The notes: a model not told the origin generated them from the sequence alone. DNA of 9,139 bases from Gammaproteobacteria bacterium (GCA_029288195.1 JARFPR010000069.1:1-9139), one strand, 5' to 3'; shown: positions 1 through 6,824, numbered from the stretch's first letter. Translations and numbers: made by a program.

Positions 1-158
1 GGGATAGACTCAAAACGCGATTCCAACTCGCGTTTTGACCCCTGCGGGGTGCCTGCGGCGGCCCAAAATGCTCGCGCATTTTGTCGAACCCTCGATACGT
101 TGCCGTATACACACTTTCCAGGCGAGCTCCTTCGACCACTCGGACATCTCTCCTGATT
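1..158 (-). repeat. Copy A of the 158-bp tRNA-Ser-derived repeat
   Basis: This segment recurs at 222-379 with only four differences in 158 positions (50/271, 125/346, 126/347 and 141/362), so the two copies are about 97% identical with no gaps. The repeat period is 221 bp, with a 63-bp unique spacer at 159-221. The minus strand is the likely sense direction, because only there does it read as tRNA-Ser. It contains the tRNA-like part (84-153) followed by inverted repeats at 64-83, 38-50 and 11-37. The copy is probably cut by the window edge: in copy B the tRNA-like homology runs a few bases further, to about 219. Copy number in the genome cannot be seen from here. Confidence 0.95.
84..153 (-). 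pseudogene. tRNA-Ser(GGA)-like remnant, copy A
   Basis: Read 153 to 84 on the minus strand, this follows bacterial tRNA-Ser(GGA): acceptor 5' strand GGAGAGA, D arm TCC/GGA around GAGTGGTCGAA, anticodon loop CTGGAAA (anticodon GGA at 119-117), long variable arm ATACG-GCAA-CGTAT, T-stem 5' strand GAGGG and T-loop start TTCGA. There the match stops, and hairpin sequence follows instead of the rest of the T loop, the acceptor 3' strand and CCA. The anticodon stem has a T28-T42 mismatch (position 125). It therefore cannot be a normal tRNA gene. It may be a decayed copy or a tRNA-derived structured RNA. Confidence 0.85.
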
Positions 159-219
159 TTGTTGACTTCAAGTTTTTCTGTTTAAACTCTTAATCCTTCA
201 TAACCTACAGGTATTACAG

Positions 220-374
220 GAGGGATAGACTCAAAACGCGATTCCAACTCGCGTTTTGACCCCTGCGGGGCGCCTGCGGCGGCCCAAAATGCTCGCGCAT
301 TTTGTCGAACCCTCGATACGTTGCCGTATACACACTTTCCAGGCGTCCTCCTTCGACCACTAGGACATCTCTCC
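220..374 (-). pseudogene. tRNA-Ser(GGA)-like remnant with T-arm insert, copy B
   Basis: Residues 374-305 (minus strand) match tRNA-Ser(GGA) from GGAGAGA to the T-loop TTCGA, with the anticodon GGA at 340-338. After a 78-nt insert (304-227) the sequence AT-CCCTC (226-220) reads as the end of the T loop plus a perfect 3' T-stem strand for GAGGG. So this is best parsed as a tRNA split within its T loop. The acceptor 3' strand and CCA are then missing, although TCCCTCC (225-219) could alternatively pair with the acceptor GGAGAGA with one A-C mismatch. The anticodon stem has a G27-G43 mismatch, at a different pair from the one broken in copy A. The original stem probably had C27-A28, and each copy has lost a different base pair. 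Confidence 0.75.
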
Positions 375-379
375 TGATT
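222..379 (-). repeat. Copy B of the 158-bp tRNA-Ser-derived repeat
   Basis: This is the second, complete copy of the repeat at 1-158, in the same orientation. The tRNA-like part is at 305-374, with hairpins at 285-304, 259-271 and 232-258. At position 271 the minus strand has G where copy A has A (position 50). Both can pair with the same U at the base of the middle hairpin, A-U in copy A and G-U in copy B, so this one difference keeps the fold. Copy B is the promoter-proximal copy if the array is transcribed on the minus strand. Confidence 0.95.
227..304 (-). other. 78-nt three-hairpin insert in the tRNA-like unit (copy B)
   Basis: On the minus strand three consecutive inverted repeats fill this stretch. 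The first is CAAAATGC-GCGA-GCATTTTG (304-285), an 8-bp stem with a GNRA-type loop that begins exactly where tRNA homology ends. The second is CCCC-GCA-GGGG (270-260). The third is a perfect 10-bp stem CAAAACGCGA/TCGCGTTTTG with a 7-nt loop (258-232). The GNRA loop exists only on the minus strand, which supports a minus-strand RNA. Copy A has the same hairpins at 83-64, 49-39 and 37-11. No T-tract follows the last stem, so it is not a standard intrinsic terminator. The function is unknown. Confidence 0.7.
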
Positions 380-404
380 AGATATTTGGTGTTATGAACA
401 TCAA
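377..404 (-). promoter_or_regulatory. Candidate sigma70 promoter for the tRNA-like repeat
   Basis: On the minus strand TTGATG (404-399) and TCTAAT (382-377) are separated by 16 nt and match the consensus at 4/6 and 5/6 positions. The predicted start would fall at about the first bases of the tRNA-like element, leaving almost no 5' leader. No comparable -10 was found upstream of copy A, which would depend on read-through. Such matches are common by chance in AT-rich DNA. Confidence 0.25.
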
Positions 405-549
405 TTTACTGACAGGGCGCGAAGACTACATGATCAACCCGACGCTAGCAATATCCTGTCTCAATACAACGTCGCGAAAATCACTATACGATTTATTCTC
501 CATGAAATCTGGCGGTCGAGACTTCATGATTGGCCCTGGTCTCGAATAA
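394..549 (+). CDS. Possible 51-aa hypothetical protein
   Basis: An ATG at 394 opens a 51-codon frame ending in TAA at 547-549, tail to tail with tamB (stop at 554-552). The product begins MNINLLTGREDYMINPTLAI and ends FMIGPGLE. I recognise no family, signal peptide or membrane segment. An in-frame TAG at 379-381, at the edge of the repeat, closes the frame upstream, so a longer N-terminus would have been cut there. The ribosome-binding context is weak (GG about 4 nt before the ATG). It may be a chance ORF or the tail of a gene disrupted by the repeat. Confidence 0.2.
   Translation: MNINLLTGREDYMINPTLAISCLNTTSRKSLYDLFSMKSGGRDFMIGPGLE
516..545 (-). terminator. Inverted repeat just downstream of tamB, doubtful terminator
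   Basis: TCGAGAC (516-522) and GTCTCGA (539-545) form a perfect 7-bp inverted repeat with a 16-nt loop, 7 bp past the tamB stop codon. Its position suits transcript termination or 3'-end protection of the tamAB mRNA. On the minus strand no U-run follows the stem, so an intrinsic terminator is not supported. It also overlaps the possible 51-aa ORF on the other strand. Confidence 0.25.
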
Positions 550-551
550 AC

Positions 552-3500
552 TCAGCGTTCAATACTGTATAAAAAGTCGGCGCCCTGGTTTTCACCGGAT
601 ATCGCTTCTGCTTGCCAGCTATCGGATATCTGGTAACGCAGTTTAAGCGAATTGAGTGATTCGACAAGACCAACACCGTAGCTCACGTAAAGCCTCGGCG
701 ACAGGTAACGACCCACGACCAGGGAGGCCTGGTCACCGCCATCACTGCTTTCGAGACGCATTTCATCCAGACCGAATTGATCACCGATTGATCTCGCGAG
801 TCGGTCTCCGCCGGCAAGTCCGAGGGCAAGCGCCGCTTTGGCCATCATTTGACCTTCTTCTCCGCTAGCACTTTCGATAGGGCGGCCGAGCAGCAAGTAC
901 GACAGCGTGTCTGTCTGGCCCATGGCAGGATTCGAAAACAGCTCCAGCTCGGGTTGCTGGAGTCGGCCTTTGACCTTGATGCCGGCGGTCACATTATTGG
1001 TTTTGCGCACTGCTCGTAAATCCAGTCCCGGATTGGTTAGCGGACCACCGGTAAACAGCAGGCGTCCTTGCTCGATATCAAGGCGTTGGCCATAAGCGCG
1101 GTAACGACCTTCCACGATATTGATACTCCCCGTTCCCCGGGCAAGCTGGCCCGGTACTTCCTCGATCAACAGCTGACCGCCCAGCTGACCCTCGAACCCG
1201 AAGCCGAAGAAATTGACCCGCTCGCCAAGAACCAGTCTAACCCGGGTGGTGATTGTCCATTTCGGTTCTGGTGTCTCAACACCACCTACGATGACAGTGT
1301 CGTTAGATACCTGGGCCGCCGTGGTGATGTCTTTCGGTTGCAGCTTGGCATAGGGAATAAGCAGATCACCCTCGATATTGAGCGATCGATTTTGCAGCTT
1401 GACCTCCAGGTCGGGCGAGGCGGTCACCGCCGCTTCGGGTATGCGCGAGATCTCGAAGTTATCACCCTTGATACTGATCGTGGTCGGCCAGCCCTCGGAC
1501 GCATTGAGCCGACTGCTACCCTGTATTGACAAGTTGCCGTCACCGGAGCTGGCAGCGACATCGAAATTGAATTGACCATCACTGTCGCTGGCACCGGTCA
1601 TTTTGATCCTGTCGATGCTCAAGCCGAGTCTTGGCACCAGCAAAGATGCTTCGAGGATTTCGGCGCGACCACTCAGTTCTGGTTGTTCCAGGGTTCCACC
1701 GGCGTCGAAGTCCAATGTCAACCTGCCCTGCATCTGCTCAACTTCCGGCAACAGGGCCTCGATCAACTCTAACTCCTGAAATTCCAGCCTGGCTCTGGCC
1801 TGAAGCGGCTGGCTGGCGAAATCCAACGCTAACAATTTCGCACCAGGCAGGTTTAATTGAGCGCTAAGACTATTACCCTTACCCACCAGAATTGCCGAGC
1901 TAGCCTCCATGCTACGATCATTCAGGACTATGTCGAGCTTTGCATCACGATATTCCCAGCGCTCTTTTTCGCCTTCCAGTAGCGGGTAACCCAATACCCC
2001 CAGTGGTGATGCAAGTTCTATCTTTCCGCGCAGGTTATCGGGCGCCTGAAAATTTAACTCAGCACTGGCATCGAGTAGCCCCTCGACGGTCGTCTGCGGC
2101 GGTAGCCACCGTTCAATCAACCTTGAGACATCGAGCCGTTTGCCATCGAATCTAATCTCACTCGGCCAGCCGCGGGCTTTATTGAGCACTGTGCTGCCGC
2201 TGGCCGAGAGTTTGCCTTCAGTGGTCTGCGCGTCGGCCCGGTAGAGAACCTTCTCGGGGCTTTCGCTCTGTGCGTTGATATTAAGCTGGTTAAGTTTCAG
2301 GTTGAGGTCAGGGATACTCATTGCCGCATTCTGCAGCTGCGCACTGCCCTGCACCTGCGGTTGGCCGAGTGTTCCTGCAAACGTCAAATTCATATCGAGC
2401 TGGCCTGTTAATTCCTCGACTCCCTCGATCGCTGCCTCGACCAGGGCCAGATCACCTCCACGTATCCTGGCCTCGGCCTTTAGCGGCTGGTTCTCATAAT
2501 CGAGCGTCAGCAAATTTGCGCCCGGTAAGCTGATCGTTCCTTCGACCTGGTCCCCACTTTTTAGGCTTATCATCGTATTGGCCTTGATTCCTGTTTCCTC
2601 GAGCTGTAACTCAAGCCTGCCTGAACGATAGTCGATGCGTTCGGGTCTGTCTTCTTGTACCGGGAAAGTGATCGAAGCCTCGGGCAGCTCGATCTCGATT
2701 CGTCCCAACAGCCGATCGGGTAGTCGGTACACCAGGCTGGCTTCCGCGTTGGTGAGGCCATCGAGTTGAAGCCCGGATGGAATCAATTTCCCCAGTAACT
2801 GCAGTGGAAGCCCGCTAACCACGAATTCCATTTGCCAGGTATTGTCCTGGCCATTAACCGAGCTACAGACCTCGCCGCCCGAAAGGCTTTGCAGACAGAT
2901 AGTTTCAGCGACCAGTGAATCGCGGGACATGCCAATGACGGCAGGCGCCTTGAGCTTCCAGTTGGCAAAATCAGGTGTTTGTATATCGGCTTTTAAAATC
3001 TGTCCGCGCCAGCTTTCGTCATCAATTTTTCCGTCGAGCTGGATTTGTACATTCGCTTCCTCGGCAACGATATCGGCCTGCACTCGACTGCTATCTGCGA
3101 TCAACTTGATCGACTCGAGGAATTGATCCTGAAGTTTGATAGCCCGCGCTTCAAGATTGACATCAAGCTGTTGCCAGCGCCACAAATCGACTGCAACGTC
3201 GCCTTTAACCGCAGCTGTCTCGTAACCCGGCAGGCCCAGGGATTTTCCGCTGAATGTCGCCTGCACCGTCGGTGCCTCGCGGGTACCGCTGAGTTGCCCA
3301 CCAGCCTTGAGTTGCCCTTGCGCTTCAGGGTAAAGCTCGGCCAGGTTGCTGGAATCCAGTGACCAGTCCAGGTCTAACTGTTCACCGATACGCCCGCGAG
3401 CGTTGACCCGGGTATCTCCCGAGACGAAATCAAGTCCGGTGATATCGATGCCGTTGTTGCGCCACTGCACATTGCCTTGTAGAGACACCGGGTAATTTCT

Positions 3501-4691
3501 CAACTCACCTCTTAACTGATTAATATTCACACTGGCAATCAACTCGCCGTCTTCCATGCCACCGTTACTGCTGAGTGTCGAATTTATTTTACCCGGCCAC
3601 CCGGGTAACAACCTGGCTGGATTGATTGCAGATGACGTGATCTCGGCTTGCCAGTCGAGTGCCGGAAACCAGTTTAATTGCCCGCTGGAAGATATTTCAC
3701 CGTCTAATGCGCTCAACCTGAGCGAGTCGAAAATCAACCCGTCAAACCTGCGCTCACCGTCAAAATTGCGCATTTCAAAATCTGCTGTGAAAGGTCCTAG
3801 TTCGGCAGACTCGGCATCCACCTGCCCGCTGACCAAAGCCGTGGACAAATCGCCATTGGCGGTCAGATTGAAGGCGCCCTGTAGCGCGGGCAAGCCGGGG
3901 ATAAGCAAGGTAGTATCGAGTGATCCGGAGTCGATAGAGGCTCGCCAGCTCAGTTGATCGAGCAGATCGCGCAGTTCCAGGGTCAGCTTGAGTGGCAGCG
4001 GATCCTGCACCTGCTGCGTCAGCGTCGTCGCAGCGAGATCGCCGGCAATTCTCCCGGAACCGTTCACAACTGGACCCGAAGGCAGCCTGGTCTGCCAGCT
4101 CAGTTCAATCTCGTGCGGATAGTTTGTGGAGATTTTTAGATCACCCTGCAAGTCGAGCTCGAGCTCCGGGGATTTAATGTCTAATCCTGCAATCTCCAGC
4201 CGTTCAGCGTCCATCCGCGCGTTTACCCCGATCTGTTCCAGGCGGTAAGTGGCATCGCCGCGGTTGATAACGAGGCCGTCGATTTGCGCGTTGCTTAATT
4301 TCAATGCCAGCGGGAGGTGAATAACCGGAGCAGTGGTGTCAGGTTCAGGCGCATCAGGATCATCCGCGGACCCAGGTAGCGAAACCTCTAGCGCGTCCAC
4401 CTGTAAGCTGGAAACTTGAATTTCCGCCTTTATCAACGCCCAGGGATCCCAGTTCACCTCGACCTGACGCGCTTTAAAGGCCTGGCCTCTATACTCATAC
4501 CTGATCCCTAACAGCCTGACCGAGCCGGAAAGATTGCCCGAGATATCGTCTACCGTTAGCGTACCGGGCAAGCGCGAATGGGCTTGATGATATGCCCAAC
4601 GCAAACCGCTCTCGCTCGCAAGTAGCCAGGTCAGAACACTGAGGACCAGGGCAATTAGCAGGGCGAAGCCGATGAGCGCTGGGCGCTTCAT
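552..4691 (-). CDS. tamB: Translocation and assembly module subunit TamB
   Basis: TamB (DUF490, AsmA-like superfamily) is a periplasm-spanning protein anchored in the inner membrane. With TamA it assists outer-membrane protein assembly and is implicated in phospholipid transport to the outer membrane through a lipid-groove beta fold. The 1379-aa product has an N-terminal membrane anchor (about residues 6-25), an acidic Pro/Asp-rich stretch (about 107-120), a long beta-repeat body, and the conserved C-terminal domain from about 1085 to the end, closing with LYVSYGVGLVESLNSLKLRY and FLYSIER. The only two cysteines, C599 and C609, could form a periplasmic disulfide. It is about 120 residues longer than E. 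coli TamB (1259 aa), at least partly through a gapless 226-residue internal duplication (about 620-845 and 846-1071). Its ATG overlaps the tamA stop in an ATGA, indicating translational coupling; AGGG lies 8 nt before the ATG. Confidence 0.96.
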   Translation of the reverse strand: MKRPALIGFALLIALVLSVLTWLLASESGLRWAYHQAHSRLPGTLTVDDISGNLSGSVRLLGIRYEYRGQAFKARQVEVNWDPWALIKAEIQVSSLQVDALEVSLPGSADDPDAPEPDTTAPVIHLPLALKLSNAQIDGLVINRGDATYRLEQIGVNARMDAERLEIAGLDIKSPELELDLQGDLKISTNYPHEIELSWQTRLPSGPVVNGSGRIAGDLAATTLTQQVQDPLPLKLTLELRDLLDQLSWRASIDSGSLDTTLLIPGLPALQGAFNLTANGDLSTALVSGQVDAESAELGPFTADFEMRNFDGERRFDGLIFDSLRLSALDGEISSSGQLNWFPALDWQAEITSSAINPARLLPGWPGKINSTLSSNGGMEDGELIASVNINQLRGELRNYPVSLQGNVQWRNNGIDITGLDFVSGDTRVNARGRIGEQLDLDWSLDSSNLAELYPEAQGQLKAGGQLSGTREAPTVQATFSGKSLGLPGYETAAVKGDVAVDLWRWQQLDVNLEARAIKLQDQFLESIKLIADSSRVQADIVAEEANVQIQLDGKIDDESWRGQILKADIQTPDFANWKLKAPAVIGMSRDSLVAETICLQSLSGGEVCSSVNGQDNTWQMEFVVSGLPLQLLGKLIPSGLQLDGLTNAEASLVYRLPDRLLGRIEIELPEASITFPVQEDRPERIDYRSGRLELQLEETGIKANTMISLKSGDQVEGTISLPGANLLTLDYENQPLKAEARIRGGDLALVEAAIEGVEELTGQLDMNLTFAGTLGQPQVQGSAQLQNAAMSIPDLNLKLNQLNINAQSESPEKVLYRADAQTTEGKLSASGSTVLNKARGWPSEIRFDGKRLDVSRLIERWLPPQTTVEGLLDASAELNFQAPDNLRGKIELASPLGVLGYPLLEGEKERWEYRDAKLDIVLNDRSMEASSAILVGKGNSLSAQLNLPGAKLLALDFASQPLQARARLEFQELELIEALLPEVEQMQGRLTLDFDAGGTLEQPELSGRAEILEASLLVPRLGLSIDRIKMTGASDSDGQFNFDVAASSGDGNLSIQGSSRLNASEGWPTTISIKGDNFEISRIPEAAVTASPDLEVKLQNRSLNIEGDLLIPYAKLQPKDITTAAQVSNDTVIVGGVETPEPKWTITTRVRLVLGERVNFFGFGFEGQLGGQLLIEEVPGQLARGTGSINIVEGRYRAYGQRLDIEQGRLLFTGGPLTNPGLDLRAVRKTNNVTAGIKVKGRLQQPELELFSNPAMGQTDTLSYLLLGRPIESASGEEGQMMAKAALALGLAGGDRLARSIGDQFGLDEMRLESSDGGDQASLVVGRYLSPRLYVSYGVGLVESLNSLKLRYQISDSWQAEAISGENQGADFLYSIER
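1475..2834 (-). repeat. Duplicated 226-residue module inside TamB
   Basis: TamB residues about 620-845 and 846-1071 align without gaps at an offset of exactly 226 residues. Paired anchors are LPGANLLTLDY (722-732) with LPGAKLLALDF (948-958), AGTLGQPQVQGSA (772-784) with GGTLEQPELSGRA (998-1010), and GWPSEIRFDG (841-850) with GWPTTISIKG (1067-1076). The match continues a little beyond each border. A third, partial echo may begin near residue 1085. The DNA copies have diverged well below what a recent duplication would show, so this is an old event in the protein, not an assembly artefact. Confidence 0.85.
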
Positions 4692-6424
4692 AAGTCAGGC
4701 CCTATGTTGAGGTGCAATTGCCAGGACTCGTCATCGCTGATGGCGTTTGCCAGGTCGATACGTACCGGCCCCACAGGAGAGTTCCAGCGCACTCCAAATC
4801 CGGCACCGCGCTCCAGGTCGTCATCAAAATCGTCGATGGCATTACCAGCATCATAGAACACGGCAACAGCCCATCTATCGTTGAGGGAGTGTTCAAACTC
4901 GAGGCTACCCGTCAGCAGGCGCCTGGCACCGATTACATCACCACTGTCATCCTCTGGGCCCAGGGACCGGTAATCATATCCGCGCACGGTTTGGCTACCC
5001 CCGGTAAAGAAACGCACCGACGGGGGTAACTTGTTAAAATCTTTTGTCGAAGTGCTGCCTACACTGCCACGGGCAATGAATCGATTGCTGCGATTCAGCG
5101 AGGTAATGAATTTGAGACTCGAGTAAACCTGGCTAAAACTCACGTCGGAACCGAGTCCTTCATCGGCGCCACGCAGAGAGAAATCGAAACGCAGGCCATC
5201 GAGGACATAAATAAAGTTTTTGCCCCAGATACGACTCCAGGTAACACCGGGTATTAACAGTGAGGTTTTATCTGAATCATTGCCGATCTCGAAATCTTCC
5301 CGCTGGTATTCGAGTGCCAGCGTTTCGCGCCATTCTCCGCGCCTACGGTTCAGACTGACACCGACGGTGCGCAAATCACTGTCGACGTCATCCAGTTCCT
5401 CGTTGATTTCACTGATACTGTAAACCAGCTGATCGGTGCGTGGATTAAGCACAGGCACCCGGTAATTGGCTTCCAGATTGTAACCAATTTCGGATACCCC
5501 TATTTCACTGTCAAACCGATGTCCCCTGTCGTTAACTCGCGGCTTTTGCCAGCCAAACCGGGTGCGTGCCCCGGTATCGGTGCCATAGCCGAAACCGAAC
5601 ACATAACGGTTTTCCTTGCGCGGGCTTAGCGATACCTCGATCGGAATTTCATTGCTGCCGGGCACAGCCTCACCGGGTGAAACTTCTACCGTTTGAAAGT
5701 AGTCGGTATCGTTGAGTACATGCTGCAGTTCGATGAGCTTAGCAAGTGAATAAGCATCGCCTTTCTTGAAGGGCATGTAGCGTTGTAAAAATTCGGCCTG
5801 TAATACATCCTGCCGCAATAACACTTCGCCGAAAATAAATCGTGGACCGCCATCGTAGTTGAGATATACGCGTGCGACATAATCCTCAAGATCTATCTCG
5901 ACTTTGTTTTCGGAAAATGCCGCCCTGAAGTATCCCCGCTCCGAAGCCAGCCTGGCAAGATCTGCCTTAAAGGATTCATATTCCGGATGCGTAAACACAT
6001 TGCCCGTTTGCAATGCCTGCTTTTGAATTAGCTGCTGAAATTCAGGATCCTGACCCATTTCCGCACTGATGTCGAAATTGAATTCTGCGATGCGCAGAGC
6101 TGGGCCGGGATCGATATTGTAGCTGGCTTGCCATTCACCCGATTCGGACTTTTCCAGGCTGGAGCTGACGGTCGAGCGATAGTATCCAAAGGGCTGCAAG
6201 GCCGCAGAGATTTCCGGAGCGGCTTTTTTGTGCAGTCTGCGCAGGCGACCATCGCTGATCAGTGGATGGTTTTTCTGCTGTTCGATGCTCAGATAGAGGC
6301 GAACATTAGCTTCCAGTATTTCATCTACACCGCTGATTTCGACATTGACAACCGTTTGCGCGCACAGTGTTGTCGACAAAAAATACAATGCCAGCGTGAT
6401 GAACATAAACCGGGAATCAGGCAT
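4688..6424 (-). CDS. tamA: Translocation and assembly module subunit TamA
   Basis: TamA is an Omp85-family outer-membrane barrel that partners with TamB. I place the start at the ATG at 6424 (578 aa) instead of the longest frame starting at 6502. From 6424 the product begins MPDSRFMFITLALYFLSTTL, a typical signal peptide with likely cleavage after CA near residue 22, and GGAG lies 5 nt upstream. The length then matches E. coli TamA (577 aa). Three POTRA domains occupy about residues 25-268, and the 16-strand barrel runs from about 270 to the end. The Omp85 loop-6 motif VRGY is at 480-483, and the protein ends NIGPDL. The stop overlaps the tamB start (ATGA), so the two subunits are made from one coupled message. 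An alternative Met lies 6 residues further in. Confidence 0.95.
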   Translation of the reverse strand: MPDSRFMFITLALYFLSTTLCAQTVVNVEISGVDEILEANVRLYLSIEQQKNHPLISDGRLRRLHKKAAPEISAALQPFGYYRSTVSSSLEKSESGEWQASYNIDPGPALRIAEFNFDISAEMGQDPEFQQLIQKQALQTGNVFTHPEYESFKADLARLASERGYFRAAFSENKVEIDLEDYVARVYLNYDGGPRFIFGEVLLRQDVLQAEFLQRYMPFKKGDAYSLAKLIELQHVLNDTDYFQTVEVSPGEAVPGSNEIPIEVSLSPRKENRYVFGFGYGTDTGARTRFGWQKPRVNDRGHRFDSEIGVSEIGYNLEANYRVPVLNPRTDQLVYSISEINEELDDVDSDLRTVGVSLNRRRGEWRETLALEYQREDFEIGNDSDKTSLLIPGVTWSRIWGKNFIYVLDGLRFDFSLRGADEGLGSDVSFSQVYSSLKFITSLNRSNRFIARGSVGSTSTKDFNKLPPSVRFFTGGSQTVRGYDYRSLGPEDDSGDVIGARRLLTGSLEFEHSLNDRWAVAVFYDAGNAIDDFDDDLERGAGFGVRWNSPVGPVRIDLANAISDDESWQLHLNIGPDL

Positions 6425-6437
6425 CCCGGCTCCGGTA

Positions 6438-6443
6438 ATTATA
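6438..6443 (-). promoter_or_regulatory. Candidate -10 element for tamAB
   Basis: A perfect TATAAT reads on the minus strand 13 nt upstream of the tamA ATG. No good -35 is present at 16-18 nt; the best is TTCAAG with an 18-nt spacer, 3/6. Transcripts would have a leader of under 10 nt that barely includes the GGAG ribosome-binding site. A promoter further upstream in the 500-bp divergent region is equally possible. Confidence 0.25.
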
Positions 6444-6623
6444 AAGGTCTGATAACAATGGCTTGAATCGTCGGCCTGGATTGAAAACGAATGATGCCGC
6501 AACTCGAGCGGAACTCAACAGCTAACCGCGTTGAGGTTACTATTCTGGATCGGTTTGGCAAACAGGATAATCCGCTCCGGCAAAAAACCTTGTATTAACT
6601 TAGGAGGAATTTGACCCGACACT

Positions 6624-6800
6624 ATGGTACAGGGTTTTCCCAATTTGAACGTAAACCAGATAAGTACCCGACTCTATACAGGTTTGTTTTACAGCTGTAA
6701 ACAAACTCCAACTACGATGTATCGCTATAACCTGCCCCTTATTGATCATAGTCTTAAAGCATTTTCCTGTGAAATCACTTTAAATATTGAAAGTTCTTGA
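6624..6800 (+). CDS. Doubtful 58-aa ORF in the tamA-yaaA gap
   Basis: ATG at 6624 opens 58 codons to TGA at 6798-6800; the product begins MVQGFPNLNVNQISTRLYTG. I recognise no family. The strong AGGAGG at 6602-6607 lies 16 nt before the ATG, too far for normal initiation. A 25-nt palindrome falls inside the frame, which better fits regulatory DNA. A second frame, starting TTG at 6611 only 3 nt after AGGAGG, gives 29 codons ending at 6700. Both are probably chance ORFs. Confidence 0.15.
   Translation: MVQGFPNLNVNQISTRLYTGLFYSCKQTPTTMYRYNLPLIDHSLKAFSCEITLNIESS
6682..6706. promoter_or_regulatory. Operator-like near-perfect palindrome
   Basis: The core TTTACAGCTGTAAA (6688-6701) is a perfect 14-bp palindrome. 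The symmetry extends to GTTTGT on the left and ACAAAC on the right, with a single extra T in the left arm, giving 12-bp arms. This size and symmetry suit a binding site for a dimeric repressor or activator controlling tamAB, yaaA or both. I cannot match it confidently to a named regulator. As RNA it could also form a hairpin with almost no loop, which is less likely. Confidence 0.5.
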
Positions 6801-6824
6801 AGATGACCTCTTGTTCCCTATTAA
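6797..6824 (+). promoter_or_regulatory. Candidate sigma70 promoter for yaaA
   Basis: TTGAAG (6797-6802) and TATTAA (6819-6824) are spaced 16 nt apart, each 4/6 to consensus, with a leader of about 105 nt to yaaA. A rival pair is TTGCAT (6892-6897) with TTTAAA (6915-6920) at 17 nt, giving a very short leader. Neither is strong, and the choice between them is open. Confidence 0.2.

Noticed and set aside
84..374. Functional tRNA-Ser(GGA) genes
   Set aside because: Both copies lack the acceptor 3' strand and CCA, carry an anticodon-stem mismatch, and are interrupted by hairpins in the T loop (the far end of copy A lies beyond the window).
1..379. CRISPR array
   Set aside because: Only two long copies (158 bp) with one 63-bp spacer and tRNA content; no short regularly spaced repeats and no cas genes.
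1..379. Integrase attachment site or genomic island edge at a tRNA
   Set aside because: Such sites usually keep the 3' end of the tRNA; here the 5' 70 nt is kept, and no integrase or island gene is present in the window.
1068..3957. Plus-strand frames such as 1068-1529 (153 codons) and 3556-3957 (133 codons)
   Set aside because: They lie wholly antisense to tamB, have low-complexity, non-family-like translations, and are explained by the tamB codon pattern.
4688..4691. Frameshift or fusion between tamA and tamB
   Set aside because: The 4-bp ATGA overlap is a normal coupled start-stop arrangement; both proteins are complete.
6425..6502. Longer TamA N-terminus starting at 6502
   Set aside because: The extra 26 residues would precede a good signal peptide, there is a GGAG 5 nt before the ATG at 6424, and the shorter form fits the family length.
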